Assembly: GCA_023411795.1 (NCBI GenBank)
Contig: JAEYOK010000016.1
Span: 62,001 to 126,000 of the forward strand
Length of the DNA: 64,000 bases
DNA from: Bacillota bacterium
Lineage (GTDB): Bacteria; Bacillota; Clostridia; DSM-8532
Direction: 5' to 3'
Made by a program: the position numbers and the translations under genes. Position 1 is the stretch's first letter, and every line of letters begins with the position of its first letter. Shown here one piece after another: positions 52,560-61,480 of this stretch. The notes beneath the pieces were generated by a model that saw only the letters and a list, made by a program, of their open reading frames with translations, searched no databases and was not told the origin of the DNA.

Positions 52560-53347
52560 GAACTCTTCGCCTGTCTCAAAAATTTATATATTTCTTCATA
52601 TGTCCCGTTAATAATGACATTGACTATTCCTTTGAAGGCACCGATGGTTATGAGAATAACGAGTAACCCTAATATTATCTTAACTGGCATTCCTAGCATG
52701 AAAACATTAAGCTGGGGTATGCTTTTTGATATAATTCCCAAGGAGATATCAGTAATCAGAATCACTACAGTTACCGGTGCGGCAATTTTGAATCCAATGA
52801 CGAAGGCTGTGGAAAAAAGCTTAATCAACTGCTGAAGAAGGACACCGTTAAAAATAGCCTCACCTATAGGAAGAATAGTAAAACTTTCCGACACAGCTTT
52901 AATTAGTAGGTGATGCGAATCTGTTATTAACATAAACAATGTGGCAAAAACTACGTAAAAATCAGCTGTTATAGGAACCTGAACGTTTGTGATGGGGTCA
53001 AATACCGACACCATACCGAAGCCGATACGCATGTCAATCAACTGGCCTGCTATATAGATACTGGAAAAAATTAAATATGAAATGAATCCGAGCATCAGAC
53101 CTACCAGAAGCTCTTTTCCAATAAGAAACACATAGGATGCAAGGGAATTGTAATTGGCCAAATTAGGCACCGGAACGGAATTAGATACGATGATGGCAAA
53201 AACGAAACAAAATCCTACTTTGAAATAATTGGGGATATTTTTCCTGCCAAAAATGGGGGATAAGAAAAACATGCCTGTAATGCGAACCAATACAAGCAAG
53301 AAAACAGTCCATATATCCTGAAAAAAATCGAATGGTATGGTTGCCAT
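52556..53347 (-). CDS. fliR: Flagellar export gate protein FliR
   Basis: A 263-residue protein with about six hydrophobic segments, opening IPFDFFQDIWTVFLLVLVRI and including FGRKNIPNYFKVGF, as in FliR. It forms the helical export pore with FliP and FliQ. It is coupled to both neighbours. Confidence 0.95.
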   Translation of the reverse strand: MATIPFDFFQDIWTVFLLVLVRITGMFFLSPIFGRKNIPNYFKVGFCFVFAIIVSNSVPVPNLANYNSLASYVFLIGKELLVGLMLGFISYLIFSSIYIAGQLIDMRIGFGMVSVFDPITNVQVPITADFYVVFATLFMLITDSHHLLIKAVSESFTILPIGEAIFNGVLLQQLIKLFSTAFVIGFKIAAPVTVVILITDISLGIISKSIPQLNVFMLGMPVKIILGLLVILITIGAFKGIVNVIINGTYEEIYKFLRQAKSS

Positions 53348-53355
53348 AGCTCCCC

Positions 53356-53625
53356 CTACATACCAATAAACTTAAGCATACTATCGAACATTCTCAATGT
53401 GAATTCCTTTAATACAGTAAGCATCCAAGATCCTAAAAGCAGAAGGGCTAATAGCATCGCGATAATCTTAGGGACAAAATGAAGTGATTGTTCCTGAATT
53501 TGAGTTGTAGCTTGAAAAATGCTGACAATAAGCCCGACCACCAAGCCAATTAGCAAGACAGGAGCGCCAACTTTTATAATCGTCATCATAGCATCCCGGG
53601 CTACGTCTAACAGGAACTGTTCCAA
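53356..53625 (-). CDS. fliQ: Flagellar export gate protein FliQ
   Basis: An 89-residue protein with two hydrophobic hairpin segments and the family core GLIVSIFQATTQIQEQSLHF-type sequence (GLIVSIFQATTQIQEQ visible). It encircles the FliP-FliR gate. The gene lies between fliP and fliR, in the usual order. Confidence 0.96.
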   Translation of the reverse strand: MEQFLLDVARDAMMTIIKVGAPVLLIGLVVGLIVSIFQATTQIQEQSLHFVPKIIAMLLALLLLGSWMLTVLKEFTLRMFDSMLKFIGM

Positions 53626-53647
53626 AGTTTATCCCTCTCTTAATACA

Positions 53648-54415
53648 CTATCTCACAAAGGATTTAATTATAGTCTCTGTTAAGAGATTCCAGCCGTCAA
53701 CCATGATGAACAAAAGAATTTTAAACGGCATGGAAATCATTACAGGCGGCAGCATCATCATACCCATTGCCATTAAGGTACTGGCTACCACCATATCAAT
53801 AACCAAAAAAGGTATGTAAAGCATAAAACCCATTTGAAAAGCTGTTTTTAGTTCACTAATCATAAAAGCCGGAACAACTACAGTCAATGGAAGATCTGTT
53901 AGTTTTTCAGGCGCTTCTACCTTGGCAATACTTGCAAATAGAGCCAGATCCTTATCAAGGGTATACTTTAGCATGTTTTCTTTTATGGTATCCTCAGACC
54001 GGTCTATGGCCTCTTCAATGGAGATTTGGCTCTCTGAAAAGGGTACCAGTGCATTTTGATTTATATCGTTTATAACCGGTGACATAATAAAAAACGTTAA
54101 AAATAGGGCAAGCCCAACTACCACTTGATTTGGCGGTATTTGTTGCGTACCCATAGAATTTCTTAAAAAAGAAAGAACTATGATGATTCTGGTAAAAGAG
54201 GTCATCATTATAAGAATTGACGGTAATAGAGATAATACCGTCAGAATTAAAAGCAACTTTATACTGGAACTGATTTCTTCCGGGTCATCGGTTGAATTGA
54301 TAGTAATGCCATTGTCTGAAATTGATATCCCCGGAGCGGCAAACGCAACCGTACATAACAATCCAAAACTAAGCAATGACACTATGATACATATTACTAC
54401 TTTCTTCTTCAGCAT
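53648..54415 (-). CDS. fliP: Flagellar export gate protein FliP
   Basis: A 255-residue protein with a cleavable signal peptide (ending AFAAPG), as is normal for FliP, and four further membrane segments. MTSFTRIIIVLSFLRNSMG and QIPPNQVVVGLALFLT are the characteristic family stretches. Five copies form the base of the export gate. Confidence 0.97.
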   Translation of the reverse strand: MLKKKVVICIIVSLLSFGLLCTVAFAAPGISISDNGITINSTDDPEEISSSIKLLLILTVLSLLPSILIMMTSFTRIIIVLSFLRNSMGTQQIPPNQVVVGLALFLTFFIMSPVINDINQNALVPFSESQISIEEAIDRSEDTIKENMLKYTLDKDLALFASIAKVEAPEKLTDLPLTVVVPAFMISELKTAFQMGFMLYIPFLVIDMVVASTLMAMGMMMLPPVMISMPFKILLFIMVDGWNLLTETIIKSFVR

Positions 54416-54427
54416 GGCATTTTCCCT

Positions 54428-54883
54428 TTAGTTGTTCTTGGCATTAATCTTCTTAAGTCTTTTAATGCTGCCCATAATTCCGGTATTTTCCGGTTCACCG
54501 GGCTCCTCCTCCAAACCGGAGGCTTGTTTTTTGTCAGCGCGCCTGCTTAATCCAGAATATGTCTCAAATATCCTTTTAAACTCGGAAACATTGGCTGTTT
54601 TATCATCAGTGTTAAGATTGTCTTCGGTTTGTTCTTCAATTTCTATTTCGGTAACCATTTCCAAACCTTTTTTACCCGAGAAGAAAAGAAAATGCTTCTT
54701 CCCAACAAGTATCAGATAAAGGCATTTGTCCATTCCCAAAGGCAGGGTCTCCACAATTTTCATGTTCTTATTCTTTGTTCCGCCGGAAAACTTTTTACCA
54801 ATAATTCGCGTTGTGTAATAACAAAGAAGCACTATAAATCCAAATACAAGTAACAATCCCAGCGTTTCAAAAAAAGTACCCAT
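54428..54883 (-). CDS. fliO: Flagellar assembly protein FliO
   Basis: The ATG at 54883 (MGTFFETLGLLL) follows a GAGGGGG stretch; a longer frame to 54928 overlaps cheY and is less likely. The 151-residue protein has one membrane segment and a cytoplasmic domain with VETLPLGMDKCLYLILVGKK, the FliO signature. It aids assembly of the FliP ring. The Lys/Glu-rich tail is variable. Confidence 0.9.
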   Translation of the reverse strand: MGTFFETLGLLLVFGFIVLLCYYTTRIIGKKFSGGTKNKNMKIVETLPLGMDKCLYLILVGKKHFLFFSGKKGLEMVTEIEIEEQTEDNLNTDDKTANVSEFKRIFETYSGLSRRADKKQASGLEEEPGEPENTGIMGSIKRLKKINAKNN

Positions 54884-54917
54884 GACAGGAGCCCCCCTCT
54901 TTACGTATAGATCGGGA

Positions 54918-55277
54918 TTAGCCCACAACCTTTTTAACTGCTTCTAGGACACGTTCAGCTTGGAACGGTTTAACTATGAAATCTCTCGCACCGGCTTGAA
55001 TAGACTCTATAACCATGGCCTGCTGACCCATAGCTGAGCACATAATAATCTTCGCGGCATCATTAATTGATTTGATCTGTTTTACTGCTTGGATACCATC
55101 CATCTCAGGCATTGTTATATCCATTATTACAAGATCTGGAGAAACTTCCTTATATTTTTCAATAGCTTTTAAACCATTCTCGGCTTCGCCAATAACAGCA
55201 TAACCGTTTTTTGAAAGGATGTCTTTGATCATCATACGCATAAAAGCCGCATCATCAACGATCAGTATACTTGCCAT
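54918..55277 (-). CDS. cheY: Chemotaxis response regulator CheY
   Basis: A 119-residue stand-alone receiver domain with Asp8, Asp9, phosphoacceptor Asp53 (IMDITMPEMDG), Ser81 and Lys103 (IVKPF). GGAGAGGATAGGAC precedes the ATG at 55277. Phosphorylated CheY alters motor rotation by binding FliM and FliY. Its location between fliY and fliO is typical of Bacillus and clostridia. Confidence 0.95.
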   Translation of the reverse strand: MASILIVDDAAFMRMMIKDILSKNGYAVIGEAENGLKAIEKYKEVSPDLVIMDITMPEMDGIQAVKQIKSINDAAKIIMCSAMGQQAMVIESIQAGARDFIVKPFQAERVLEAVKKVVG

Positions 55278-55386
55278 ATGTCCTATCCTCTCCCCGTATA
55301 AATTCAATATATCTAATCTATACCACTTTGAATTAATTTATATCAATTATAATTGATATTCCGACAAAATGAAAGTCTTTTCATCA

Positions 55387-56604
55387 TTAAAGTCTTCTGG
55401 ATGGATGAATAATGTCGGTTATTCTCACACCGAAGCTTTCATCAATTACTACGACTTCACCTTTAGCAATTGATTTACCATTGACAAGTATATCTACAGG
55501 TTCACCTGCAAGCTTGTCCAATTCAATAATAGATCCTTGTCCAAACTCCAGAATCTCTCGGATTTTCTTGGTTGTCCGCCCGAGTTCAACTGTTATTTGT
55601 AATGGTACATCCATCAAAAGCCCGATATTCTTCTTATCGAATTCGCCCATACCATCATCGAAGGATTGGAATTGTAAGGGCTGAACATTAACAGGGTTCT
55701 GGTTAATATTAGGTGACATCTGATACTGTGGCATAGGTGGATAGCCATAAGGTCCATAGGGGTTCTGCATAGGTGGCATCTGCTGTGGTGGCATTTGCTG
55801 TTGTGGCATCTGATATTGCTGCTGAGGCTGTGGTTGTTCAACAGGCATTTGTGCCGTATGTATAGGTTGTTGCACCGTTGGAGGCGTTGCAAGAGGTGTT
55901 GTAGGCTGATTATGCTTAAGAAGGTTTTGTACCATTTCTTTTGCAAAGGAAATGGGTAAAATCTGCATTATTTCACTGTCAATTAAATCGCCCACTTTAA
56001 GTGAGAAAAGAATGATAACTATATTGGAATCCTTATCAATCCTGATATTGTGAATATCAGAGGAAGCACTCACCAATGAAGGTTCGGGTGGTGATATATC
56101 AACACGTTTCTCAAACATGGATGACAATGAAGTAGAAGAAGATCCCACCATCTGATTCATGGCTTCACTAATGGCACTTAGATGGAGATCATTAAGCTCA
56201 CCTTGAATATTGCCAAACCCGTCGCCGCCCATCATCAGGTCAGTGATTATTTTGGTGTCCTCTTCCTTCATTATTAATAGGTTGTATCCTTTTAAACCTT
56301 CAGTATACTGAACCTTAACCGCAACAAATGGATGTGCGAACATCTTTGAGACTTCATCCCATGTGGTCTCTTCAACCCTGGGAGTCGTAATACTTACCTT
56401 CTGCCCCAATAGTGCATAAAGTGTGGTTGCGGACGTACCCATGCAGATATTTCCGATTTCTCCCAATGCATCTCTTTCTTCAGAATTCAACAGCTCTACC
56501 TTTGGAGCTTTTGGTTCCGGTATTTCCAATTCCTGAATTTCCTCTTCAAGGCCTGATCCGTTTAACAGGGCATCTATTTCAGCCTGAGATAACATGTCAC
56601 CCAT
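55387..56604 (-). CDS. fliY: Flagellar motor switch phosphatase FliY
   Basis: The 405-residue protein has an N-terminal FliM-like EIDALL peptide that binds CheY-P, a CheC-like phosphatase region (about 35-215, with two EIGN/EAMNQM-type active sites), a Gln/Pro/Met-rich linker (about 250-305) and a C-terminal FliN/SpoA domain (about 325-400, DVPLQITVELGRTTKKI). It forms the C-ring and dephosphorylates CheY-P. The linker is unusually rich in QQMPP repeats. Confidence 0.95.
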   Translation of the reverse strand: MGDMLSQAEIDALLNGSGLEEEIQELEIPEPKAPKVELLNSEERDALGEIGNICMGTSATTLYALLGQKVSITTPRVEETTWDEVSKMFAHPFVAVKVQYTEGLKGYNLLIMKEEDTKIITDLMMGGDGFGNIQGELNDLHLSAISEAMNQMVGSSSTSLSSMFEKRVDISPPEPSLVSASSDIHNIRIDKDSNIVIILFSLKVGDLIDSEIMQILPISFAKEMVQNLLKHNQPTTPLATPPTVQQPIHTAQMPVEQPQPQQQYQMPQQQMPPQQMPPMQNPYGPYGYPPMPQYQMSPNINQNPVNVQPLQFQSFDDGMGEFDKKNIGLLMDVPLQITVELGRTTKKIREILEFGQGSIIELDKLAGEPVDILVNGKSIAKGEVVVIDESFGVRITDIIHPSRRL

Positions 56605-56605
56605 T

Positions 56606-57592
56606 CTAGCTTTCCTCCTCTCGGATTACATCGGTCACCTTAACAGCTACTTTTTTATTCCGTGCACCCGGTTTTCCTAAAAATTTCACCATATCTCCTA
56701 CTACTATTTCAATCTTCCCATCGACATCAGTATTTAAGGATAATACGTCACCCTGTTGTAGCATCAAAAAATCATGAACAGATATTTGTGCCCTGCCTAA
56801 TACCGCAGTTAATGGGATTTTGCTTTCTTCAACTTTATATTCTATTGCCTGTCGGCTTTCATCGGTTGAGCCACGCTCAATGAGTGAAAACCATAACTTT
56901 GTTGATAGCTTACTCATAACAGGTTCAACGGTCATATGTGGTATGCATAAGTTCAGCAGACCCTCGACCTCGCCTATTTTGGCTGTAAATGTTATAAGCA
57001 CAACCATTTCGTTTGGTGACATCAGCTGTGCAAATTGAGCATTTGTTTCAATTCTGTCCAATGTGGGACGGATAGTTGTTACATTGTCCCATGGCTCGCG
57101 CATCAGCCCAAGCATCTGGGATATAAGGCGCATTAATATGGCTAGCTCAATTTCTGTGAAACCTCGCATTTTATCCATTGTAAAGCCTTTTCCGCCCAAG
57201 ATTCTGTCTATAAGAGAATAAGCTATAGACGGATTAAGTTCCATAATAATGGACCCCGGCAGAGGGCTAAAATTAACTATTCCCAGCACCGCCGGATTGG
57301 CGATGGAATTGGTAAATTCAGAATATTGCAGCGCCTGAACAGTCTGTACATCAACCTGAACCAAAGTTCTTAAATAACCGGACAAAAAGTTGGTCAACAG
57401 TCTTGCATAGTTCTCATTAATTATCTGTATGGTTCGAATATGGTCCTTAGCAAATTTGCTGGGCCTCCGAAAATCATGGTTGCGAATCTTTTTCTCAGTA
57501 GTATCCTTGTTAAACTCCTTAACATCGAGTTCACCGGTATTAAGCTGTTGCAGCAACCTGTCTATTTCATTTTGGGAAAGTATGTCGCCCAC
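56606..57592 (-). CDS. fliM: Flagellar motor switch protein FliM
   Basis: The 328-residue protein starts MGDILSQNEIDRLLQQL, the CheY-P-binding peptide, followed by the GGxG-type middle domain and a C-terminal SpoA domain (about 250-320). It is part of the rotor C-ring. It lies one base upstream of fliY and the two N-termini are similar, reflecting shared CheY-P binding. Confidence 0.96.
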   Translation of the reverse strand: MGDILSQNEIDRLLQQLNTGELDVKEFNKDTTEKKIRNHDFRRPSKFAKDHIRTIQIINENYARLLTNFLSGYLRTLVQVDVQTVQALQYSEFTNSIANPAVLGIVNFSPLPGSIIMELNPSIAYSLIDRILGGKGFTMDKMRGFTEIELAILMRLISQMLGLMREPWDNVTTIRPTLDRIETNAQFAQLMSPNEMVVLITFTAKIGEVEGLLNLCIPHMTVEPVMSKLSTKLWFSLIERGSTDESRQAIEYKVEESKIPLTAVLGRAQISVHDFLMLQQGDVLSLNTDVDGKIEIVVGDMVKFLGKPGARNKKVAVKVTDVIREEES

Positions 57593-57607
57593 ATGATCCC
57601 CCCTTTG

Positions 57608-58129
57608 TTACTGCTTCATCCACTTAACTATAACAACATCAATAATTAACAATTCTTCGGAATCTTTGCTTACAATATCATTATAAGCTGCCTTCAATGC
57701 TGATTTGGCATTTTCCATGGCATCCTCTTCACCAAGCTCCTCAAAGCTTTTACTCATAAAATACTTTATGGTAGCCTGTTTCAAGTGACTAGCATTTTTC
57801 TCTATCAAAAGCTGTCTATCCTCTAGCTTCTTATTTTTTTTGCCCCCGTCAAATATAATAGAGATTGAGGTCATCAAAAAACTATTAGGGTGCTTTTCTG
57901 AAGCCTTAATAGTAAATATTCCGTCCTCTGTATCTTCACTATATAGTTTATACTCAGCTTGCTCATCCTGGGGTACAATACGCTCGGTTTTCTCTACTTC
58001 TTCACCTGGTTGAGGTTCTACTTTAGTATTATTAAATGCGGTAAAAATAAATATGACCATAACCGCCAAAGCCAGCGTGAGAACGGCGATAATCGAAAGC
58101 AATATAGTATATAATGTCTTTCCCTGCAA
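57608..58129 (-). CDS. fliL: Flagellar basal body-associated protein FliL
   Basis: An open frame runs to 58174, but AAAGGAG lies 8 bases before the TTG at 58129, giving a 173-residue protein that starts directly before the single membrane segment (YTILLSIIAVLTLALAVMV). The C-terminal periplasmic-type domain has VDVVIVKWMKQ-like family ends. FliL stabilises the stator ring around the motor. Confidence 0.88.
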   Translation of the reverse strand: MQGKTLYTILLSIIAVLTLALAVMVIFIFTAFNNTKVEPQPGEEVEKTERIVPQDEQAEYKLYSEDTEDGIFTIKASEKHPNSFLMTSISIIFDGGKKNKKLEDRQLLIEKNASHLKQATIKYFMSKSFEELGEEDAMENAKSALKAAYNDIVSKDSEELLIIDVVIVKWMKQ

Positions 58130-58213
58130 AATATACACTCCTTTAACGATAGACTCTATGTCATTTATCGTCATTTATTAAAGATGTATTAATGATTGCT
58201 CTGCAAAAAGTCG

Positions 58214-58441
58214 TCATTCGTAATGCTTTTCCACACTATAATCATTAACAGTTCTGTTAAGAATAAATGTTTTTTGTTTATACTCTATTACCCTTTTAAT
58301 TATATCATCAACCGTTTCAGTCACAATGTACTTTTTCCCATTTGTAAGAGTAATAACGGTGTCGGGAGTAGATTCAACCGTTTCTATCCAATCTGCATTG
58401 ATAATAAAGCTGGTCTTGTTTATACGAGTTACTTCTATCAT
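58214..58441 (-). CDS. flbD: FlbD/SwrD family flagellar protein
   Basis: A 75-residue soluble protein starting MIEVTRINKTSFIINADWIETVE, standard for FlbD of Firmicutes (known as SwrD in Bacillus, which raises motor torque by increasing stator numbers). It lies between flgE and fliL, as usual. Confidence 0.92.
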   Translation of the reverse strand: MIEVTRINKTSFIINADWIETVESTPDTVITLTNGKKYIVTETVDDIIKRVIEYKQKTFILNRTVNDYSVEKHYE

Positions 58442-58486
58442 GATTAAGCCTCCTCAATAAGGGAATTCCCTTCCTACGGAAAACAA

Positions 58487-58505
58487 GGGGCGGCTATGCC
58501 GCCCC
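58487..58505 (-). terminator. Attenuator-like hairpin after flgE
   Basis: On the minus strand, GGGGCGG, loop CATAG, CCGCCCC and then TTGTTTTCC follow the flgE stop codon closely. It resembles a weak intrinsic terminator inside the flagellar operon and may lower distal expression relative to the abundant hook protein. Confidence 0.6.
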
Positions 58506-58511
58506 AATCAA

Positions 58512-59960
58512 TTAACGTTTCATATTAGAAAGTTCCTGGAGTATCTCATCAGAGGTTGTCATAACACGGCTGTTTGCTTGGAAACCCCTTTGGGTTATAA
58601 TCATTTCGGTAAACTGTTTAGCCAAGTCGACGTTTGACATTTCCAAAGTACCCGGAATCAAGACGCCCGATCCATCGTTACCCGGCTGTGCTGCAATTTT
58701 AAAGTCCCCGGAGTTGGTTGATTGGATAAACTGGTTAGAACCTACCTTCTGAAGACCTGCAGGATTTTCGAATGTAGCTAAGGCTACCTGTCCCAAAGGC
58801 TGCTGACGGCCATTGTCATATACGCCTGTAATTATACCGTCACCGCCTATGCTAAAGGTAACCAGTGTACCGGGAGCATATCCGTCAACACGGGTTGTCT
58901 TTACAGAAGAATCATCAGCATACATGGAAAGCTGTTCCAAATTAAGACTGATATCAAATGATTTTGCTCCTGTACTTGGGTCCGGTGTCAGAGTAACGGA
59001 CTTTATTGTTGCATTATCTCCGGTAGCACTCTTTATTAATCTACCTTTCGAATCAAAATTGATAAAGCCATTGGCAGTAATAGTCGAACCGGTTGAGGAG
59101 GTTGAGGCATTAGTTCCCCCATCCACGACATAGTACCATGAGGTTACTGGACCGGTAGTAGCCGCATTGGATGTATCAACGTAGTTCTTCCATAATTTTA
59201 AGTTTATTTTGTATTCATTTCCTAATTCATCATAGACATTAATTGGAACTGTAAAATGCGGCGCTAGATTAATACCATCTTTATCAGGAATACCATCTCC
59301 GCCTGTGGCTCCGGTCGAATCAACGGTATCTGATGCTAATGCGTTTAAAGAACCTGAAGCCGTACCACTCACAGGTGTTTCGGTGGCGTCCAGGTTTCCT
59401 GAAAGAACAGCTTCGGTAGTTGCCTTGGCCGCGATAATTCTCTTATTACTGTTATAGATATCAGTATACAGATTTAATGCTCCGATGGGCTCTTGAGTAT
59501 CAAATTCATAGCCGTCATCGCCATACTCATACTTCATCCATCCATATACATTCTGCCCTGTTGACGTAACCAGATTACCCTGCTTGTCAATAGTAAAATT
59601 ACCGGCTCTGGTAAAGTTATAAGAACCCTCACTTCCGCTTCTGACAATAAAAAATCCTTCTCCTTCAATTGAAAGGTCTGTGGGGCTCTCTGTTCTCTGG
59701 ACACTGCCACGTTCCATCTGAATGTCAATTGCGTCCACGTTCATACCAAGACCAATCTGCATAGGATTGGTACCGCCACGGCCGGATAATGCATCTGGTG
59801 AACTTGCCGATGACATGGTTTGTGAAAAAATCTCCTGAAATGTTGTGCGGCTTCCTTTAAAGCCGACTGTATTGACGTTGGCTATATTATTACCAATAAC
59901 GTCCATACGGGTTTGATGAGCCTTCAAGCCTGAAACACTTGAAAACATAGACATCATCAT
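58512..59960 (-). CDS. flgE: Flagellar hook protein FlgE
   Basis: The 482-residue protein starts MMMSMFSSVSGLKAHQTRMD, nine bases after AGGAGG; the longer frame to 59999 is unlikely. It has the flagellar rod/hook N-terminal motif (NNIANVNTVGFKGSRTTFQ), a variable D1-D2 centre with many Thr/Ser/Gly, and the C-terminal helix (SNVDLAKQFTEMIITQRGFQ). It polymerises into the flexible hook. Confidence 0.95.
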   Translation of the reverse strand: MMMSMFSSVSGLKAHQTRMDVIGNNIANVNTVGFKGSRTTFQEIFSQTMSSASSPDALSGRGGTNPMQIGLGMNVDAIDIQMERGSVQRTESPTDLSIEGEGFFIVRSGSEGSYNFTRAGNFTIDKQGNLVTSTGQNVYGWMKYEYGDDGYEFDTQEPIGALNLYTDIYNSNKRIIAAKATTEAVLSGNLDATETPVSGTASGSLNALASDTVDSTGATGGDGIPDKDGINLAPHFTVPINVYDELGNEYKINLKLWKNYVDTSNAATTGPVTSWYYVVDGGTNASTSSTGSTITANGFINFDSKGRLIKSATGDNATIKSVTLTPDPSTGAKSFDISLNLEQLSMYADDSSVKTTRVDGYAPGTLVTFSIGGDGIITGVYDNGRQQPLGQVALATFENPAGLQKVGSNQFIQSTNSGDFKIAAQPGNDGSGVLIPGTLEMSNVDLAKQFTEMIITQRGFQANSRVMTTSDEILQELSNMKR

Positions 59961-60089
59961 AAAAATCAACCTCCTAAAAGTCTCCGTTCCTTCTGTCATT
60001 CCGGAACGGTCAGCCTCCCGGTGGGTCCGGCTGATATTCGACTGGTTTAATTCCTTCTATTCTGTTTTTTTTGTTTAATATATGGCTTG

Positions 60090-60476
60090 TCAGGTAAATA
60101 CCGCTCCGTCGATATGGGTGAAAACATTATCCTTCAATTCACTTTGGTTAACCGCAGTTATTACTGTTCTGGCGTTTACATTAACCACAAATGCCACATC
60201 ATCCATAACCACAAGGGTATCCCTTACACCTTTTGTCGAGGCTTTGTCCACAGCATTCTTCAGACGCTCCACCTGATCTCCATCAAGATTTATATTACGA
60301 GCTTCCAAGCGCATCATCGCATGCTTTGACATCTTTACCTCTCTGGCTTCATCAAGCTTCTGATTCAATATTGAGGAAAACTCATTCCCCGTATTTTGAA
60401 TCTCTCTTTTTGTAGCCGGTTTTTTGGTTTCAACGATCTGTTGAATGCTTTGGATGGGACGATTATAAATATTCAT
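60090..60476 (-). CDS. Flagellar operon protein of the TIGR02530 family
   Basis: A 128-residue protein located between flgD and flgE, typical of the Firmicutes operon. Recognisable stretches are the N-terminal IQSIQQIVETKKPA and the C-terminal VVMDDVAFVVNVNARTVITA. The function is not settled; it is often listed as a putative hook cap or assembly factor. Confidence 0.88.
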   Translation of the reverse strand: MNIYNRPIQSIQQIVETKKPATKREIQNTGNEFSSILNQKLDEAREVKMSKHAMMRLEARNINLDGDQVERLKNAVDKASTKGVRDTLVVMDDVAFVVNVNARTVITAVNQSELKDNVFTHIDGAVFT

Positions 60477-60495
60477 ATCAATCTATTCCTTCCCA

Positions 60496-61440
60496 TCAAA
60501 CTGTTCCTGTTTCAGTGTCTTCGCCGGAGTCATCCTGAGGAGGGGTGGTCTGGTTCTGGTTCTGTTTCTGCAGTTCCTTAAGAATTGCATTTAGAAGCAT
60601 TTGCTCGGTGGATAAAAGGTCTATTCCACTCGTTGAATTAATATCCCCTACAGGAACCTTAATGTCGTCTAATAAGAACCTTAATTCACCATCGGTATCT
60701 TCATACGCTGATCTTAATATACCCTTGATTGTGAACTTCTCACCTGTGTCCTTGTCCTCAAACCTTACTGAAATTTCTTTACCGGCCATAGCGTTGACAT
60801 ATTCCTCTGCACTCTCAAATGAACCGATATCAAGGTTATAAGGTTTAATTTCAACTTCATCGAGCTTCGTGTATACTCCGTCCTTCTCCTTTATAACTGA
60901 CGCAATAATACCTTCAATTGAAGTTTCTTTTCCTGCTGTATTCAGGAAGCTTGCTTTTGCTAGTAAACCAATTATACTGCTGTATTCGGTTACATTACCG
61001 CCTGAACCGATGCTGGAATCGGATACATCTGTAATACTTTCAATTGGAACATCATAATCACCGACGATCGCATAAACCTTGCCACTTGTTATGCGAACCG
61101 ATTCTACCTTGCCCTCAACATATTTTACATTACCGGATTCATCCGTTACCTCTCCGGAGACATATTTCCCCATCATGGCAAAACCGGTGGTGTAGGCGAA
61201 AGAACTGTTAAGATTCTGCATCTGCTCAAGGGCACTGAACTGTGCCATTTGTGCAATAAAATCCGTATCGGTGGATGGGTTCATGGGATCCTGATTCTGA
61301 ACCTGAGTAATCAGGAGCTTTAAAAAATCATCCTTTCCCAGTTCACCGGTATTACGGGTAGATGCAGTAGATTTTGACTGCTCTTCAATTATTTGTTCTA
61401 TTGTCTTTTGCGATGATCCTATACTTGATGTACTTGACAT
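60496..61440 (-). CDS. flgD: Flagellar hook capping protein FlgD
   Basis: The ATG at 61440 follows AAAGGAAG; the frame is also open to a GTG at 61449. The 314-residue protein has the conserved FlgD N-terminus (LGKDDFLKLLITQVQNQDPM), which is the scaffold for hook assembly, two later beta-rich domains and a Gln/Asn/Thr-rich tail. It is longer than the FlgD of enteric bacteria, as is common in clostridia. Confidence 0.93.
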   Translation of the reverse strand: MSSTSSIGSSQKTIEQIIEEQSKSTASTRNTGELGKDDFLKLLITQVQNQDPMNPSTDTDFIAQMAQFSALEQMQNLNSSFAYTTGFAMMGKYVSGEVTDESGNVKYVEGKVESVRITSGKVYAIVGDYDVPIESITDVSDSSIGSGGNVTEYSSIIGLLAKASFLNTAGKETSIEGIIASVIKEKDGVYTKLDEVEIKPYNLDIGSFESAEEYVNAMAGKEISVRFEDKDTGEKFTIKGILRSAYEDTDGELRFLLDDIKVPVGDINSTSGIDLLSTEQMLLNAILKELQKQNQNQTTPPQDDSGEDTETGTV

Positions 61441-61480
61441 GTTTGTCACTTCCTTTCCCTAAGTAATTATTCCATTCACT

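Noticed and set aside
58461..58470. Perfect palindrome GGGAATTCCC between flbD and flgE
   Set aside because: It is only 10 bp, has no loop to form an RNA hairpin and no repeat elsewhere was noticed. It could be chance.
60001..60060. Inverted repeats TCAGCC/GGCTGA upstream of flgE considered as a c-di-GMP riboswitch
   Set aside because: The conserved GEMM core sequences are absent and the position is in the middle of an operon; a simple hairpin explains it.
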